Shown here in pieces: positions 34,160 through 42,244 of a DNA stretch of 54,053 bases. A program made the translations under genes and the position numbers. Source of the stretch: Cymbomonas tetramitiformis (Eukaryota; Chlorophyta; Pyramimonadophyceae; Pyramimonadales; Pyramimonadaceae); the NCBI GenBank assembly GCA_001247695.2, contig LGRX02003744.1, positions 1-54,053 on the forward strand, read 5' to 3'. The notes below the pieces were generated by a model. The model did not search any database and had not been told where the DNA came from. It worked only from the letters and a program-made list of their open reading frames with translations. Numbering within the stretch: position 1 is the first letter of the stretch; each line of letters opens with the position of its first letter.

Positions 34160-34640
34160 TCGCGCCATTGGTGTGTATAATTTCTGTTGCAGCCCACATC
34201 CACATCGGCGTCTTTGATGACAGTGTCACCAACTTTCATTTTATATGTGAGCTTTGCGGCATTGCGGACTTCGCAATCTAAATATAGCATAGTGTGACAG
34301 GCTGACGACGTTTAGCGCCCGCAGAAGGATATGTATGTATGTATGTATAATTTCTGTTGCAGCCCATACAGGCGTTTTTCATGATGGTGTCACCAACTTT
34401 CATTCTGGGAGCTTTGCGGGCTTCGCAATGTAAATGGAATGCTAAAAGAATAGTGTGACTGACGCTGATCCCGCTTCCCACAGATTTTATAATTCCTGTT
34501 TTAGCTCATACAGGCGTCTTTGATGACAGTGTCACTAACATTCATTCTGGGAGCTTTGCGGGCTTCACAATAATAGCATAGTGTGACAGACGCCGTCTTG
34601 CGTCACGCCGAAGATTCCATATATAGGTGTACGATTCCTG
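34160..34640. repeat. Tandem repeat, three diverged units of about 150 bp
   Basis: Each unit contains ATAATT(T/C)CTGTT(G/T)(C/T)AGC(C/T)CA, CAGTGTCACCAACTTTCATT and GAGCTTTGCGGGCTTC in that order (around 34170, 34345 and 34490). Reverse-strand frames of 30-40 codons recur with it (MKVGDT-IK-A). No gene assigned. Confidence 0.75.
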
Positions 34641-36098
34641 TTGCAGCGAAGTTGTGAATTGCCTTTTTGTTTTATTAATCCTGAAGGCATTAACCTGTAT
34701 TTTAATATTTCATATATGATGTTACATAATATCACGTCATCATATTTCATTACGTAAAATCACGTCATCATCGAAATTCGATGCGCGCGCATATTCGACC
34801 ATCCATTATTCAATGATCCCCACCTGTGTTATAAAGGTTTTGCTAATTTTCGGTGTTCATCATCAAAAGCCCGCGCGGGCGAGTGGATTAAGCGGGGGTG
34901 GCGGTGGGCGGTTGGTGTGGTGTGAGGCAGGTACCTGGATCGAAGCCACAAGTGGAGCGCGATGGAGCAATGGTGGCGAAGCGGTACAGGCGCCTCGGTG
35001 GCGTCCCCGGAGAGCCGGGGGGGTCGCCGGGGCGCAGGCGAGGCAGGGGAGCTGATCTGGGACACGTCATTAGCATTTATGCTCCCAGGATATTTTTCAT
35101 ATAAATATTTTAAAATATTTCTGAATATTTCTGAATATTTTTATATTTTTATATTTTACTTTTTCATGTATAAATTTAAATAAGCGGCGTCTTGACAAGA
35201 ACCCTTGTCCGCAGACGTGTCATCCGATGTGGACCAACCACAGTACTCCATTTTTAGCAACGCAAGACAAAGTACAGTACAGTAGTTTAGTTTCACGCAA
35301 ATTTCGGCAGTCAATTCTTTCGCTAGTCCGACGTCAGAAGATGCCGCATTTTTTGGGACACGTCGGTCCACGTCGGATCAGCTACCGATTTGCTCAATTC
35401 GCTCGTGAGAATCGCCTTCAATTCGCTCGCGCGAGGCCATAATTCGAACGAAATGAAAACTCAATTCGGCAGCGACTCAATTCGGTCAGCTGACTGTGAC
35501 ACAGTAGGACTCTATAGGCGGGTGTACCCTTATTATCAGAGTACCCTTATTATCACTGTATCCGTGGGCGATGCCTTGCGGCGATATATAGCCCAAACCC
35601 CGTTATCCCAAGTTGACTTTTGAGTAAATTTGGAAGCCCAAACGCCCCATATATCGGTCGATGCTCTGATTCGCCTTATCTGGTGCGAAAACCCTAAAAA
35701 TAGTGGACTCCTCCGCCGGTAAAAATCCCCCCTCCTTCAGAAACCAATAGCAGACCTTCATCTAACTCGACAAGAAGTTAAAATTACTTTTTTGGGGTGT
35801 ATGGAAGATGGTTTATCCACGTGGCTTGGTGCGCATCGCAATACAGCGCTTGAACTGGAGTGTGCAAGTTCACCCTGTATACGTGATAATACGGGTACAG
35901 TGTCACTCTTGAATCCTTGAGAAAGCCTATATCCTAAAAACCTTGGCCCTGGCGTCCACGTGCAACGACTGGGAAACATTTTCATGTTCCAGCGTATCTT
36001 CTTGCGGCGCAATACACGGAGATATTGGCTGCGAAGGCGGGAAACGCGTTCCTTGCTTGAGGTACGTCGACGGAAGTGCCTCACCCTATCCCGCCACC
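34641..36098. other. Region without recognised gene
   Basis: AT-rich DNA, a GC-rich island (34.87-35.06 kb) with short open frames on both strands but no domain, then mixed DNA. Nothing I can support as a gene. Confidence 0.4.
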
Positions 36099-37217
36099 AT
36101 GGGGCGGGAGGACGAGCTATACAGGGAAGCCGTAGATTACTGCATTGATAATGAGTGCAAGGGATTTCAAGCCCTTAGTGTTTCAAAATTTCGTTCGCTC
36201 AAGCCACAAACAATTTGTAGGATGGTGACAAACAAGTTGGAGCAACTAGGCTTGGAAAATGCGAAAACTTCCCGTGACGATCAGAGGATCTTAACGAGAG
36301 CTGAGGAACTAGAGTTCCGCGACTGGCTTATTGCTGAAAACAAAATTTGTGAGGGGAAGAATCGTGACGAATTCGGCGAGAAGTTGTGTCAAGTACCGAA
36401 GAAAAGGCAAGAGTTGTTCACGAAATCGAGGGGTCGCAAAGCGCAGGCACTCAGCACCGCTGCGAAGGCTTGCTTGAAAAATGGCAAGCCATCCCACAAG
36501 TGGTTTCGTGGGTTTAACGCTCGTCATGCGAGCTTCATCTCCGAAAAGACCAAGCATAGACAAGACAAAAAGCGAGTGCAAGCAACGACAAAGGAAGTTG
36601 TGCATGAGCATTTCCACGGAACGTACGGTTCTCTTTTGCTCCCTCGCTCCCTTGCATATCACAACAATTCATGCATTTCCGTTGTTCATATGTTGTTTCG
36701 CATTTGTAAACATATAATTATCATAATCATCGGTATTGCAACAATTCGTTGATTTGTGTGGGTGACTTCGTTTGCACGCAGGTATGGCTTGCGCGCTGAG
36801 CTCATCGCCGCACAGGCTGCGAACCTTGCAGCTCCCTTGTTCGACGAGGAAACCGACTCCATTTTGGACCCACGCCGCATCTTAAACGAGGATGAGCTTC
36901 CCCAGTTCATCGACTATGCCGATTCAAAAGGCAACAACAAGAAGAAGGTGGGTGCTGGGAAAGGTGATATCGCCCAGGAGGCAGCGCACTCCAATCGCAC
37001 CAGCGCCACTGTGCACATGATATGGGGCCTGTGTGGGTTCAAGTGGGGAGACCAAGTCATTCTTGCTCAGTCACAACTCGCCGACGATCTAGCCATAGAG
37101 GAAGCACGCGAGGTTTTCACCAACGAGATCCATGAGGCCCAGAAGGTTTCCACATACCTTTTGGTCTCCCCATCTGCCAAAGGCATTCAGAACGGCACCA
37201 CGCTCGGGGAACCATAG
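36099..37217 (+). pseudogene. Pogo-like (Tc1/mariner superfamily) transposase, two exons, C-terminal truncation
   Basis: ATG 36099 sits in a perfect GCCACCATGG context. Exon 1 (36099-36622) encodes an N-terminal helix-turn-helix and a CENP-B-like block with GKPSHKWFRGFNARH. Intron 36623-36781 (GTACGG...CACGCAG) joins in phase to exon 2 (36782-37217), which begins the DDE domain: ILNEDELPQFIDY corresponds to the first acidic motif of pogo enzymes, and a later strand resembles the TVHMIWGLCG block. The ORF ends at TAG 37215-37217, inside the left arm of a foldback element, before the second and third acidic motifs. The remainder of the catalytic domain is absent, so this copy cannot be a full transposase; it may have been co-opted or simply truncated. 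Confidence 0.6.
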
Positions 37218-37391
37218 GTCTCTTATCCACGTCAGCATACCACGTCGACGTGGGCCAATTAGAATGCAGTATTTCGTCCACGTGTCGCAACGCAGCCAAA
37301 GGGCGGCTGCGATCAAAGACACGTGGCAAAAATACTGCATTCTAATTGGTCCACGAGGTGGTATGGTGACGTGGATTTCAAGACCTATGGT
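37211..37391. repeat. Foldback/MITE-like inverted repeat, about 85-nt arms
   Basis: ACCATAGGTCT...CCAATTAGAATGCAGTATTT...CACGTGTC on the left is mirrored by GACACGTGG...AAATACTGCATTCTAATTGG...AGACCTATGGT on the right, with scattered mismatches. It cuts off the pogo-like ORF and lies just before the base-composition shift to the viral region. Confidence 0.85.
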
Positions 37392-37634
37392 CTCCTACGT
37401 GTCACTGATTATCACATATGTCCCTGGCATATACGGCGTTATACGTAGTAGTAGTGCTATAAGGTACGGCGTACGAATTGTACCAATAATATTGCGACAC
37501 GTGTCACCTTGGTGCTGTAAGGTACGGCGTTGTCTATTGGTCGGCTACGCCGACGTGGCGTCATTAATAATTATTTATGCACTTTACGCCCGTTTTAAAG
37601 AGCTTAAGGAAATGCGTCGTATATATGGTATACA
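37392..37634. other. Host-virus border region with GCTATAAGGTACGGCG repeats
   Basis: Contains TGCTATAAGGTACGGCGT (37455-37472) and TGCTGTAAGGTACGGCGT (37513-37530); a third copy, TGCTATAAGGAACGGCG, is at 38120-38136, inside the AT-rich viral region. The left border of the integrated element probably lies in or near this stretch. Confidence 0.5.
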
Positions 37635-37937
37635 ATGAGCACCACCACTGATACCGTCGTAATGACCAAGCCTACCACCTTCAACGATCTGCCCAATGAT
37701 ATCATCGATACAATCTATCGAATGAAGCATCAGATGGAATGGACCGATGTTATGGATGGATTGATACAACGATGTACTGCAGACCGTGCCGATAATCATC
37801 AATATCCAGTACATATGCGATGGAACTTGACTTATCTATCGACCATTGATATGATTAGGAGTAGTATGGGTTATCGACGAAGTTACTGCTACAATCAATG
37901 GGACCAAGTGAGTTTGTACGATAGTGACGATGAATAA
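37635..37937 (+). CDS. F-box-like small protein
   Basis: 100 residues. FNDLPNDIIDTIYRM near residue 16 matches the start of an F-box (LP-DII--I), a module that docks proteins onto SCF ubiquitin ligases. A His/Tyr-rich tail follows. F-box-like ORFs of this size occur in algal giant viruses and PLVs. Its 5' region (TGCGTCGTA, AGCTTAAGGAAATG) and first residues (MSTTT) resemble those of the recombinase gene at 39466. It is the leftmost viral-type gene. Function in the host ubiquitin pathway is inference. Confidence 0.6.
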   Translation: MSTTTDTVVMTKPTTFNDLPNDIIDTIYRMKHQMEWTDVMDGLIQRCTADRADNHQYPVHMRWNLTYLSTIDMIRSSMGYRRSYCYNQWDQVSLYDSDDE

Positions 37938-37944
37938 ACGATGA

Positions 37945-37994
37945 TTACCGCATTGTGATTAAATATATAATAATAATATTTGCCCACGCGGTAA
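37945..37994. repeat. 50-bp TTACCGC...GCGGTAA element, copy 1
   Basis: TTACCGCATTGTGATTAAAT...ATATTTGCCCACGCGGTAA: 7-bp perfect terminal inverted repeats around an AT-rich middle. It lies directly after the F-box-like gene. Family of four (also 38400, 40985, 46274). Confidence 0.85.
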
Positions 37995-38177
37995 CGATGA
38001 TATGATGATATGATGACCTACGGTAATGATGATATGATCATATGATGGTAACGATAAATAACGATGAATATCAATAAAAAACTCTTTTTATTTTTGTAAA
38101 GACTTTTATGTATATATGATGCTATAAGGAACGGCGACTAGGATAAATAGATATATCATGAATAATGAATAATATAT

Positions 38178-38371
38178 AGTTAATAGTTAATAGTTAGTTA
38201 GTTAGTAGTATATATATACTCATATTTTGATGTTTTTTGATCTGGTTAGCAGTTTGCGGTTAGTAGTTCGATTTAAAACTATCTGGTGACCAGATTTGCG
38301 GATTCCAGGAATTTCTATTTTTGTATATCAAAAAGTTTTAAAATAGACCGCTAACCGCTATCCGCTAACCC
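38178..38371 (+). repeat. Long inverted repeat, left copy (recombination-site candidate)
   Basis: About 190 bp, matched in reverse orientation by 50124-50319 at roughly 85-90% identity by eye; the best-kept stretch is AGCAGTTTGCGGTTAGTAGT through to GATTTGCGGATTCC. It contains the 15-nt palindrome ATCTGGTGACCAGAT and is framed by GGTTAGCAG...GCGGTTAG and CTAACCGC...GCTAACC arms, so each copy is itself a hairpin. Confidence 0.85.
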
Positions 38372-38399
38372 CAGATAATCATGTCAAAATTTTGATTGA

Positions 38400-38448
38400 T
38401 TACCGCATCAAGATTAATAAACATATAATAATATTTGCCGACACGGTA
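38400..38448. repeat. 50-bp TTACCGC...GCGGTAA element, copy 2
   Basis: TTACCGCATCAAGATTAATA...ATATTTGCCGACACGGTAG; right terminal repeat one base diverged. Lies 75 bp past the 3' end of the methyltransferase gene. Confidence 0.75.
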
Positions 38449-38524
38449 GCAGAAACAATCGAAGATTGTTTCCATTGGGACATTCGATGATATTTACCAT
38501 ATATTTGGCGATGTTAAACTAAAT

Positions 38525-39040
38525 TTATCTTAACCAGTTAATATCTCTTTCGAGATTACATTTATAACAATAATAAAAACATTCAAAGTTTGATCTATTA
38601 CCATATACAGGTTCGTGTTCAGCGGATAATTTATAGAATTGTATTCTTCTTTTGGGCAATACAATTTGAATGTCATTTCGATATAGTTCTCGTATATATT
38701 GAGTTACCAATACTGAATAAGGCATAATCAATATGAATGGTTTATCGATCTTCTTCAATTTAATCATTATATCTTTTTTCAATGTAAACGGTGGATTACT
38801 GATAATAATATCATAATCTAATTTATCAACCATTTCAAAGAAATCATATTCTTTTTCATGTATTACATCGGTACATCCCATATCTTTTAATAGTTGACCC
38901 GAACGACCATCCATATAAAAAGGCTCATAAATCACTTTATCTTTCCACGGTTCTATTATATGTTGAATGTTTTGAAAAGCCGATAAGGGTGTCCCGTAGT
39001 CATCGAATTTTAGAAATGTTTTTGTTGAAAAGGAAGCCAT
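38525..39040 (-). CDS. N6-adenine DNA methyltransferase
   Basis: 171 residues. The catalytic motif IISNPPF is at residues 79-85 ((D/N/S)PP(Y/F) class), preceded by an AdoMet-binding type block VIYEPFYMDGRSGQLL (residues 37-51). NPPF enzymes methylate adenine N6. Stand-alone adenine methyltransferases of this size are frequent in PLVs, virophages and giant viruses, where they protect or mark viral DNA. Leader is AT-rich. Transcribed towards the F-box-like gene; two palindromic 50-bp elements and the left inverted repeat lie between them. Confidence 0.82.
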   Translation of the reverse strand: MASFSTKTFLKFDDYGTPLSAFQNIQHIIEPWKDKVIYEPFYMDGRSGQLLKDMGCTDVIHEKEYDFFEMVDKLDYDIIISNPPFTLKKDIMIKLKKIDKPFILIMPYSVLVTQYIRELYRNDIQIVLPKRRIQFYKLSAEHEPVYGNRSNFECFYYCYKCNLERDINWLR

Positions 39041-39056
39041 TTACATTAAACATATA

Positions 39057-39170
39057 TTATTTGAACTCAATCCAACCACGATCTTTTAAGTATTGAATAT
39101 AATCATTGATACTTTTGAATATAAATCTATATAAGTTTTCTATATTCTTTCTTGAAACTTTTGAAATCAT
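39057..39170 (-). CDS. Possible 37-residue protein
   Basis: Short ORF from ATG 39170 to TAA 39057, with a basic start (MISKVSRKNIENLY) and then an amphipathic Ile/Tyr/Lys stretch. It has the same kind of leader as its neighbours: a TATATATATA run ends just before the ATG and is shared divergently with the gene at 39195. Supported only by leader and spacing; function unknown. Confidence 0.35.
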   Translation of the reverse strand: MISKVSRKNIENLYRFIFKSINDYIQYLKDRGWIEFK

Positions 39171-39194
39171 TTTATATATATATATTATATATAA

Positions 39195-39413
39195 ATGAAA
39201 AAACCTGCATTGATTCCCGTCGGTATGAAATATTCACAAGATAAACAAGATAGAAATCGTGATAGTAAAGGTAAACATTTGATGGAATATGAACATAGTC
39301 AATCTGTTAAATCACGCAGAAGAGAGTCAAAAGGAACAACATCAGTAATGAAGAAACTATGGGCGAAAGCCAGAGCTCAAAATAAGAAATCTATCAAAGG
39401 TATTAAATTATAA
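39195..39413 (+). CDS. Small basic protein, unknown
   Basis: 72 residues, Lys/Arg-rich (SRRRESKGT, KARAQNKKSIKG), no membrane segment. The leader TATATATATTATATATAA ends directly before the ATG, as in other genes of the viral block. Basic character suggests DNA binding or a virion core role, but no family is recognised. Confidence 0.5.
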   Translation: MKKPALIPVGMKYSQDKQDRNRDSKGKHLMEYEHSQSVKSRRRESKGTTSVMKKLWAKARAQNKKSIKGIKL

Positions 39414-39465
39414 GTTAAGTGCGTCGTAAACAGCTTAAGAAAATGAGTATTAGTAATATATAATA

Positions 39466-40923
39466 ATGAGCACTACTACACAAACTACTAATACAACCGT
39501 TAAAAAGAATCCTTATCAAAAAGCGTGTATTGCAAAGAAACCCGAACAATACAAATGCTGTCGAGCTTTGCAAGAGGCTCGTCGTGGTATTAAAAAACAA
39601 ATCGTTTTATTAAATAAAATGAATTGGCTCTTCAATAGTAAAACTAAAGATGCATTAAAAGAACTTCGTGAAATTACTGATGATAATGGTAACAAGCCTT
39701 ATAAAGATGTTTATATTAATATAGAAAATGAAGTTATCGATTCCGCGACCGAATACATTGATCATGTATGTGACACTATTGTTAATGAACCTTCAACTAC
39801 AGAATCAAACCAAAAGGAACCTAATAATGTTGAACCAGATAGTTGTCCTATCAAGAAGATAAATGAATTGAAACCAAGTGAAGTATATTTGATGAATTAT
39901 GAAGAACTTGCAACAAAGGTTATCAATGATTTGGAATTAACAAAGAATGAAGACCAAACTGAAAACGATAATATTATCAATGAATTTTTAAATGTTAGAT
40001 TGTTTGATGGAAACATTGATGTTATGTATACTTGGGAACAATTCGAAAAGGATGTAGAGAATGTATATGCTCAATCTGGGAAAACATTAAAAGATTATAA
40101 AAGTAGAGCACGTAAAGTGACAACTACAGACCATCATATACATGATGTAGAGTATTCTATCAAACAAGGTTTTAATGTTTTCAAAGAAGAAATGAATAAA
40201 GCATATAAATACGATCATTTAGCAAAATCGGTCTTGTGTGTGATTACTAAAATTTACGATGAATGTGATAATAGTTTTCCATATTTGAAAAAGAATCCTG
40301 AAATATACAAAGAACTGATTGAATTCAAAGATTATCTACATCAAAAGGCTATCGATCATTCTCAAAAAAAGAATGAAGATATGTATATCATTCCATATGA
40401 AAAACTTGTAGAGATTAAACAAAATAGTAACGATTTACTATTAAACATGATTATTGAGTTTCCAATGAGAGATGATTGGAGTACGGTTCAAGTATATGAT
40501 AATATGGAAGAATTGGGTAAAGATAAAGAACATATAAATAAAAATTATTATGTAAGAGACATTGGTAAATTAGTTTTCAATAAAACGAAAACAAGTGATA
40601 AATACAAGTTTGATTTTACAGTAGGAGATGAGTTGAAGAATAGGATTGAAGATGATTTACAGAGTGATCCAAGAACATATCTATTTTCGAATAATAACGA
40701 TCCCAATAAACCAGCGGGTCAAATGAGCGGTAATCGAATCAATAGATTGTTTTTCAAACACGGAATAAAAGAGAAGGTTGGTTTTAATACAATACGAAAA
40801 TCAGTAGAAACCTATTATAAAGATGCACCATTTGATAAAAGGTATGAAATAGCTAAACAACTTGGTCATACGGTTTCAATCGCGAAAACATATTATATTT
40901 GTGAAGGTGAATCATCTAAATAA
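39466..40923 (+). CDS. Tyrosine recombinase (integrase)
   Basis: 485 residues. The C-terminal catalytic domain has an Arg in FPMRDDW (about R335, motif I), Arg in GFNTIRKS (R444; the usual HxxR has Asn for His), LGHT (H468) and the nucleophile region KTYY (Y476/Y477). This is the R-(H/N)xxR-H-Y set of phage-integrase-type recombinases. The N-terminal half is a charged helical region with no named domain. Recombinases of this class are the integrases of many PLVs and some virophages in place of the RVE integrase of Polintons. It sits about 1 kb inside the left 190-bp inverted repeat, which could be its substrate. Leader shares TGCGTCGTA and AGCTTAAGAAAATG with the gene at 37635. Confidence 0.85.
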   Translation: MSTTTQTTNTTVKKNPYQKACIAKKPEQYKCCRALQEARRGIKKQIVLLNKMNWLFNSKTKDALKELREITDDNGNKPYKDVYINIENEVIDSATEYIDHVCDTIVNEPSTTESNQKEPNNVEPDSCPIKKINELKPSEVYLMNYEELATKVINDLELTKNEDQTENDNIINEFLNVRLFDGNIDVMYTWEQFEKDVENVYAQSGKTLKDYKSRARKVTTTDHHIHDVEYSIKQGFNVFKEEMNKAYKYDHLAKSVLCVITKIYDECDNSFPYLKKNPEIYKELIEFKDYLHQKAIDHSQKKNEDMYIIPYEKLVEIKQNSNDLLLNMIIEFPMRDDWSTVQVYDNMEELGKDKEHINKNYYVRDIGKLVFNKTKTSDKYKFDFTVGDELKNRIEDDLQSDPRTYLFSNNNDPNKPAGQMSGNRINRLFFKHGIKEKVGFNTIRKSVETYYKDAPFDKRYEIAKQLGHTVSIAKTYYICEGESSK

Positions 40924-40984
40924 TAATTATCTGTTACTTGACCGTTATTAATACCGACGCGGTAATCACATTGTTAACGATCTC

Positions 40985-41034
40985 ATTACCGCACGGGCAA
41001 AATAATATATATAAAATTTAATCCCGATACGGTA
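40985..41034. repeat. 50-bp TTACCGC...ACGGTAA element, copy 3
   Basis: TTACCGCACGGGCAAAATAA...TTAATCCCGATACGGTAA, in the opposite orientation to copy 1. It sits between the convergent 3' ends of the recombinase gene and the gene at 41059. A partial copy (ACCGACGCGGTAATCACATT) lies just before it. Confidence 0.8.
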
Positions 41035-41058
41035 ATCCATGAATTAAACATATATTGT

Positions 41059-41472
41059 CTATCGAGGTATCTTCGGGTAATACGATTTAGTGTATAAAAT
41101 CTCGGGCATGAATTCAATCCAATCATTATGATACTCTTTAATAAATGAACGAAGATCATCATAACTTCCATCATCTTCAATGTCAGCCCATCTATATCTG
41201 TATGTCTTTATATCTTTCTTTTTTGGTTTTTCAAATGATTCACGGTATAAAGACATTAAGAACACTTTAAAATCGGTTCCTAATAAATGTAGTAATTTCA
41301 CAAATGGTACTCCTTTTTTTATTTGACCTACAACGAAAAACAATAATAGGTATTCTGGGGTGCTAAATTGTCCAAATTCTTCTGGATATTTATTTTTCTC
41401 AGTCATTAGATAATCGAATTCATTTGATTGTTTTAGATGGTTAATCATCTTTAATGCGAATAATGATGTCAT
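41059..41472 (-). CDS. Unknown 137-residue protein
   Basis: Mixed helical protein with a hydrophobic centre (STPEYLLLFFVVGQI, about residues 37-51), possibly one membrane-associated helix, then an Asp/Tyr-rich half. The leader has ATATAAATATATAAAACT before the ATG. First gene on the left of the long minus-strand virion-type cluster. No family recognised. Confidence 0.6.
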   Translation of the reverse strand: MTSLFALKMINHLKQSNEFDYLMTEKNKYPEEFGQFSTPEYLLLFFVVGQIKKGVPFVKLLHLLGTDFKVFLMSLYRESFEKPKKKDIKTYRYRWADIEDDGSYDDLRSFIKEYHNDWIEFMPEILYTKSYYPKIPR

Positions 41473-41514
41473 AGTTTTATATATTTATATTAGTATCATA
41501 TATTTTAAGTTATT

Positions 41515-41889
41515 TTATGCGATCCTCATTCTAACATATCCATCGCTATCAGTGTATAGTTCACTTACCTGAATTTTTGGTGGGATTGTTGGTGATACGC
41601 CAGAGTCAATTGATCGTGGAATATTCGCCAAACGAAAAATAGTGTTGCCGTCAACTCCTCCACCACTCGACGCAACGTTAAAAAAAACATTTCCATTATC
41701 GAATCCTGTATTTGTAGTGCTATCCATATCAACGGTTGTAGTTTTAGCAAACATCAATAATCTCGATTGTTGATTGCCTCCTTTTGGTCTCATATTTATA
41801 TCTCTACAGGTTACTTCTCCACCGAGAGGCGAAGTTGTTCGTGTATATATTTTACTTGTAGCTTGAGCTTGTTTACCAATACAATTCAT
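41515..41889 (-). CDS. Putative virion/fibre-associated protein with N-terminal IGKQA motif
   Basis: 124 residues, beta-rich, Gly/Ser/Thr-rich, no membrane segment. It begins MNCIGKQAQATSKIYTR, closely like the start of the gene at 44662 (MSHNSIGKQAGYDQTN), and related to the VGK starts at 41934 and 42245. Same strand and contiguous with the fibre genes. I infer a capsid-attached spike or small fibre component; the enzyme-free, low-complexity sequence supports a structural role. Confidence 0.6.
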   Translation of the reverse strand: MNCIGKQAQATSKIYTRTTSPLGGEVTCRDINMRPKGGNQQSRLLMFAKTTTVDMDSTTNTGFDNGNVFFNVASSGGGVDGNTIFRLANIPRSIDSGVSPTIPPKIQVSELYTDSDGYVRMRIA

Positions 41890-41933
41890 GTCTTATATAT
41901 AATAATATATTTATTTATTTTTAATTTTACTTT

Positions 41934-42218
41934 TTATGTTTTTATCTTAAGAGTACCTGCATCGTTCCAAATGTAATTGTTTAAACTTGGTTCGGTCGTT
42001 GGTAGTCCTACGAGTTGCATTTGAAGAAACTCGGGCTGTTGTGTTGCTACTCGAAATTCAACCAAATTTGTTGCATTAATATCGATCGTAGTATCTTGTC
42101 CATCCATTTGTAGAATACATTCACCATCTGTAGCTCTTAAAAATAAAACTTCAGTTGATACATCGTTTTTTGATGTAAATTTAGAACATTGACAATTTTT
42201 ACCGACAAAGTTAGCCAT
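41934..42218 (-). CDS. Putative virion/fibre-associated protein with N-terminal VGK motif
   Basis: 94 residues from ATG 42218 (MANFVGKNCQCSKFTSK). A longer frame is open upstream but overlaps the end of the neighbouring fibre gene, while 42218 has the standard leader (ATAATATATATAAAAAA) and the shared N-terminal motif, so it is the better start. Contains a short repeat-free beta-rich body. Lies between two other virion-type genes on the same strand. Confidence 0.6.
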   Translation of the reverse strand: MANFVGKNCQCSKFTSKNDVSTEVLFLRATDGECILQMDGQDTTIDINATNLVEFRVATQQPEFLQMQLVGLPTTEPSLNNYIWNDAGTLKIKT

Positions 42219-42244
42219 TTTTTTATATATATTATCTAATTTAT

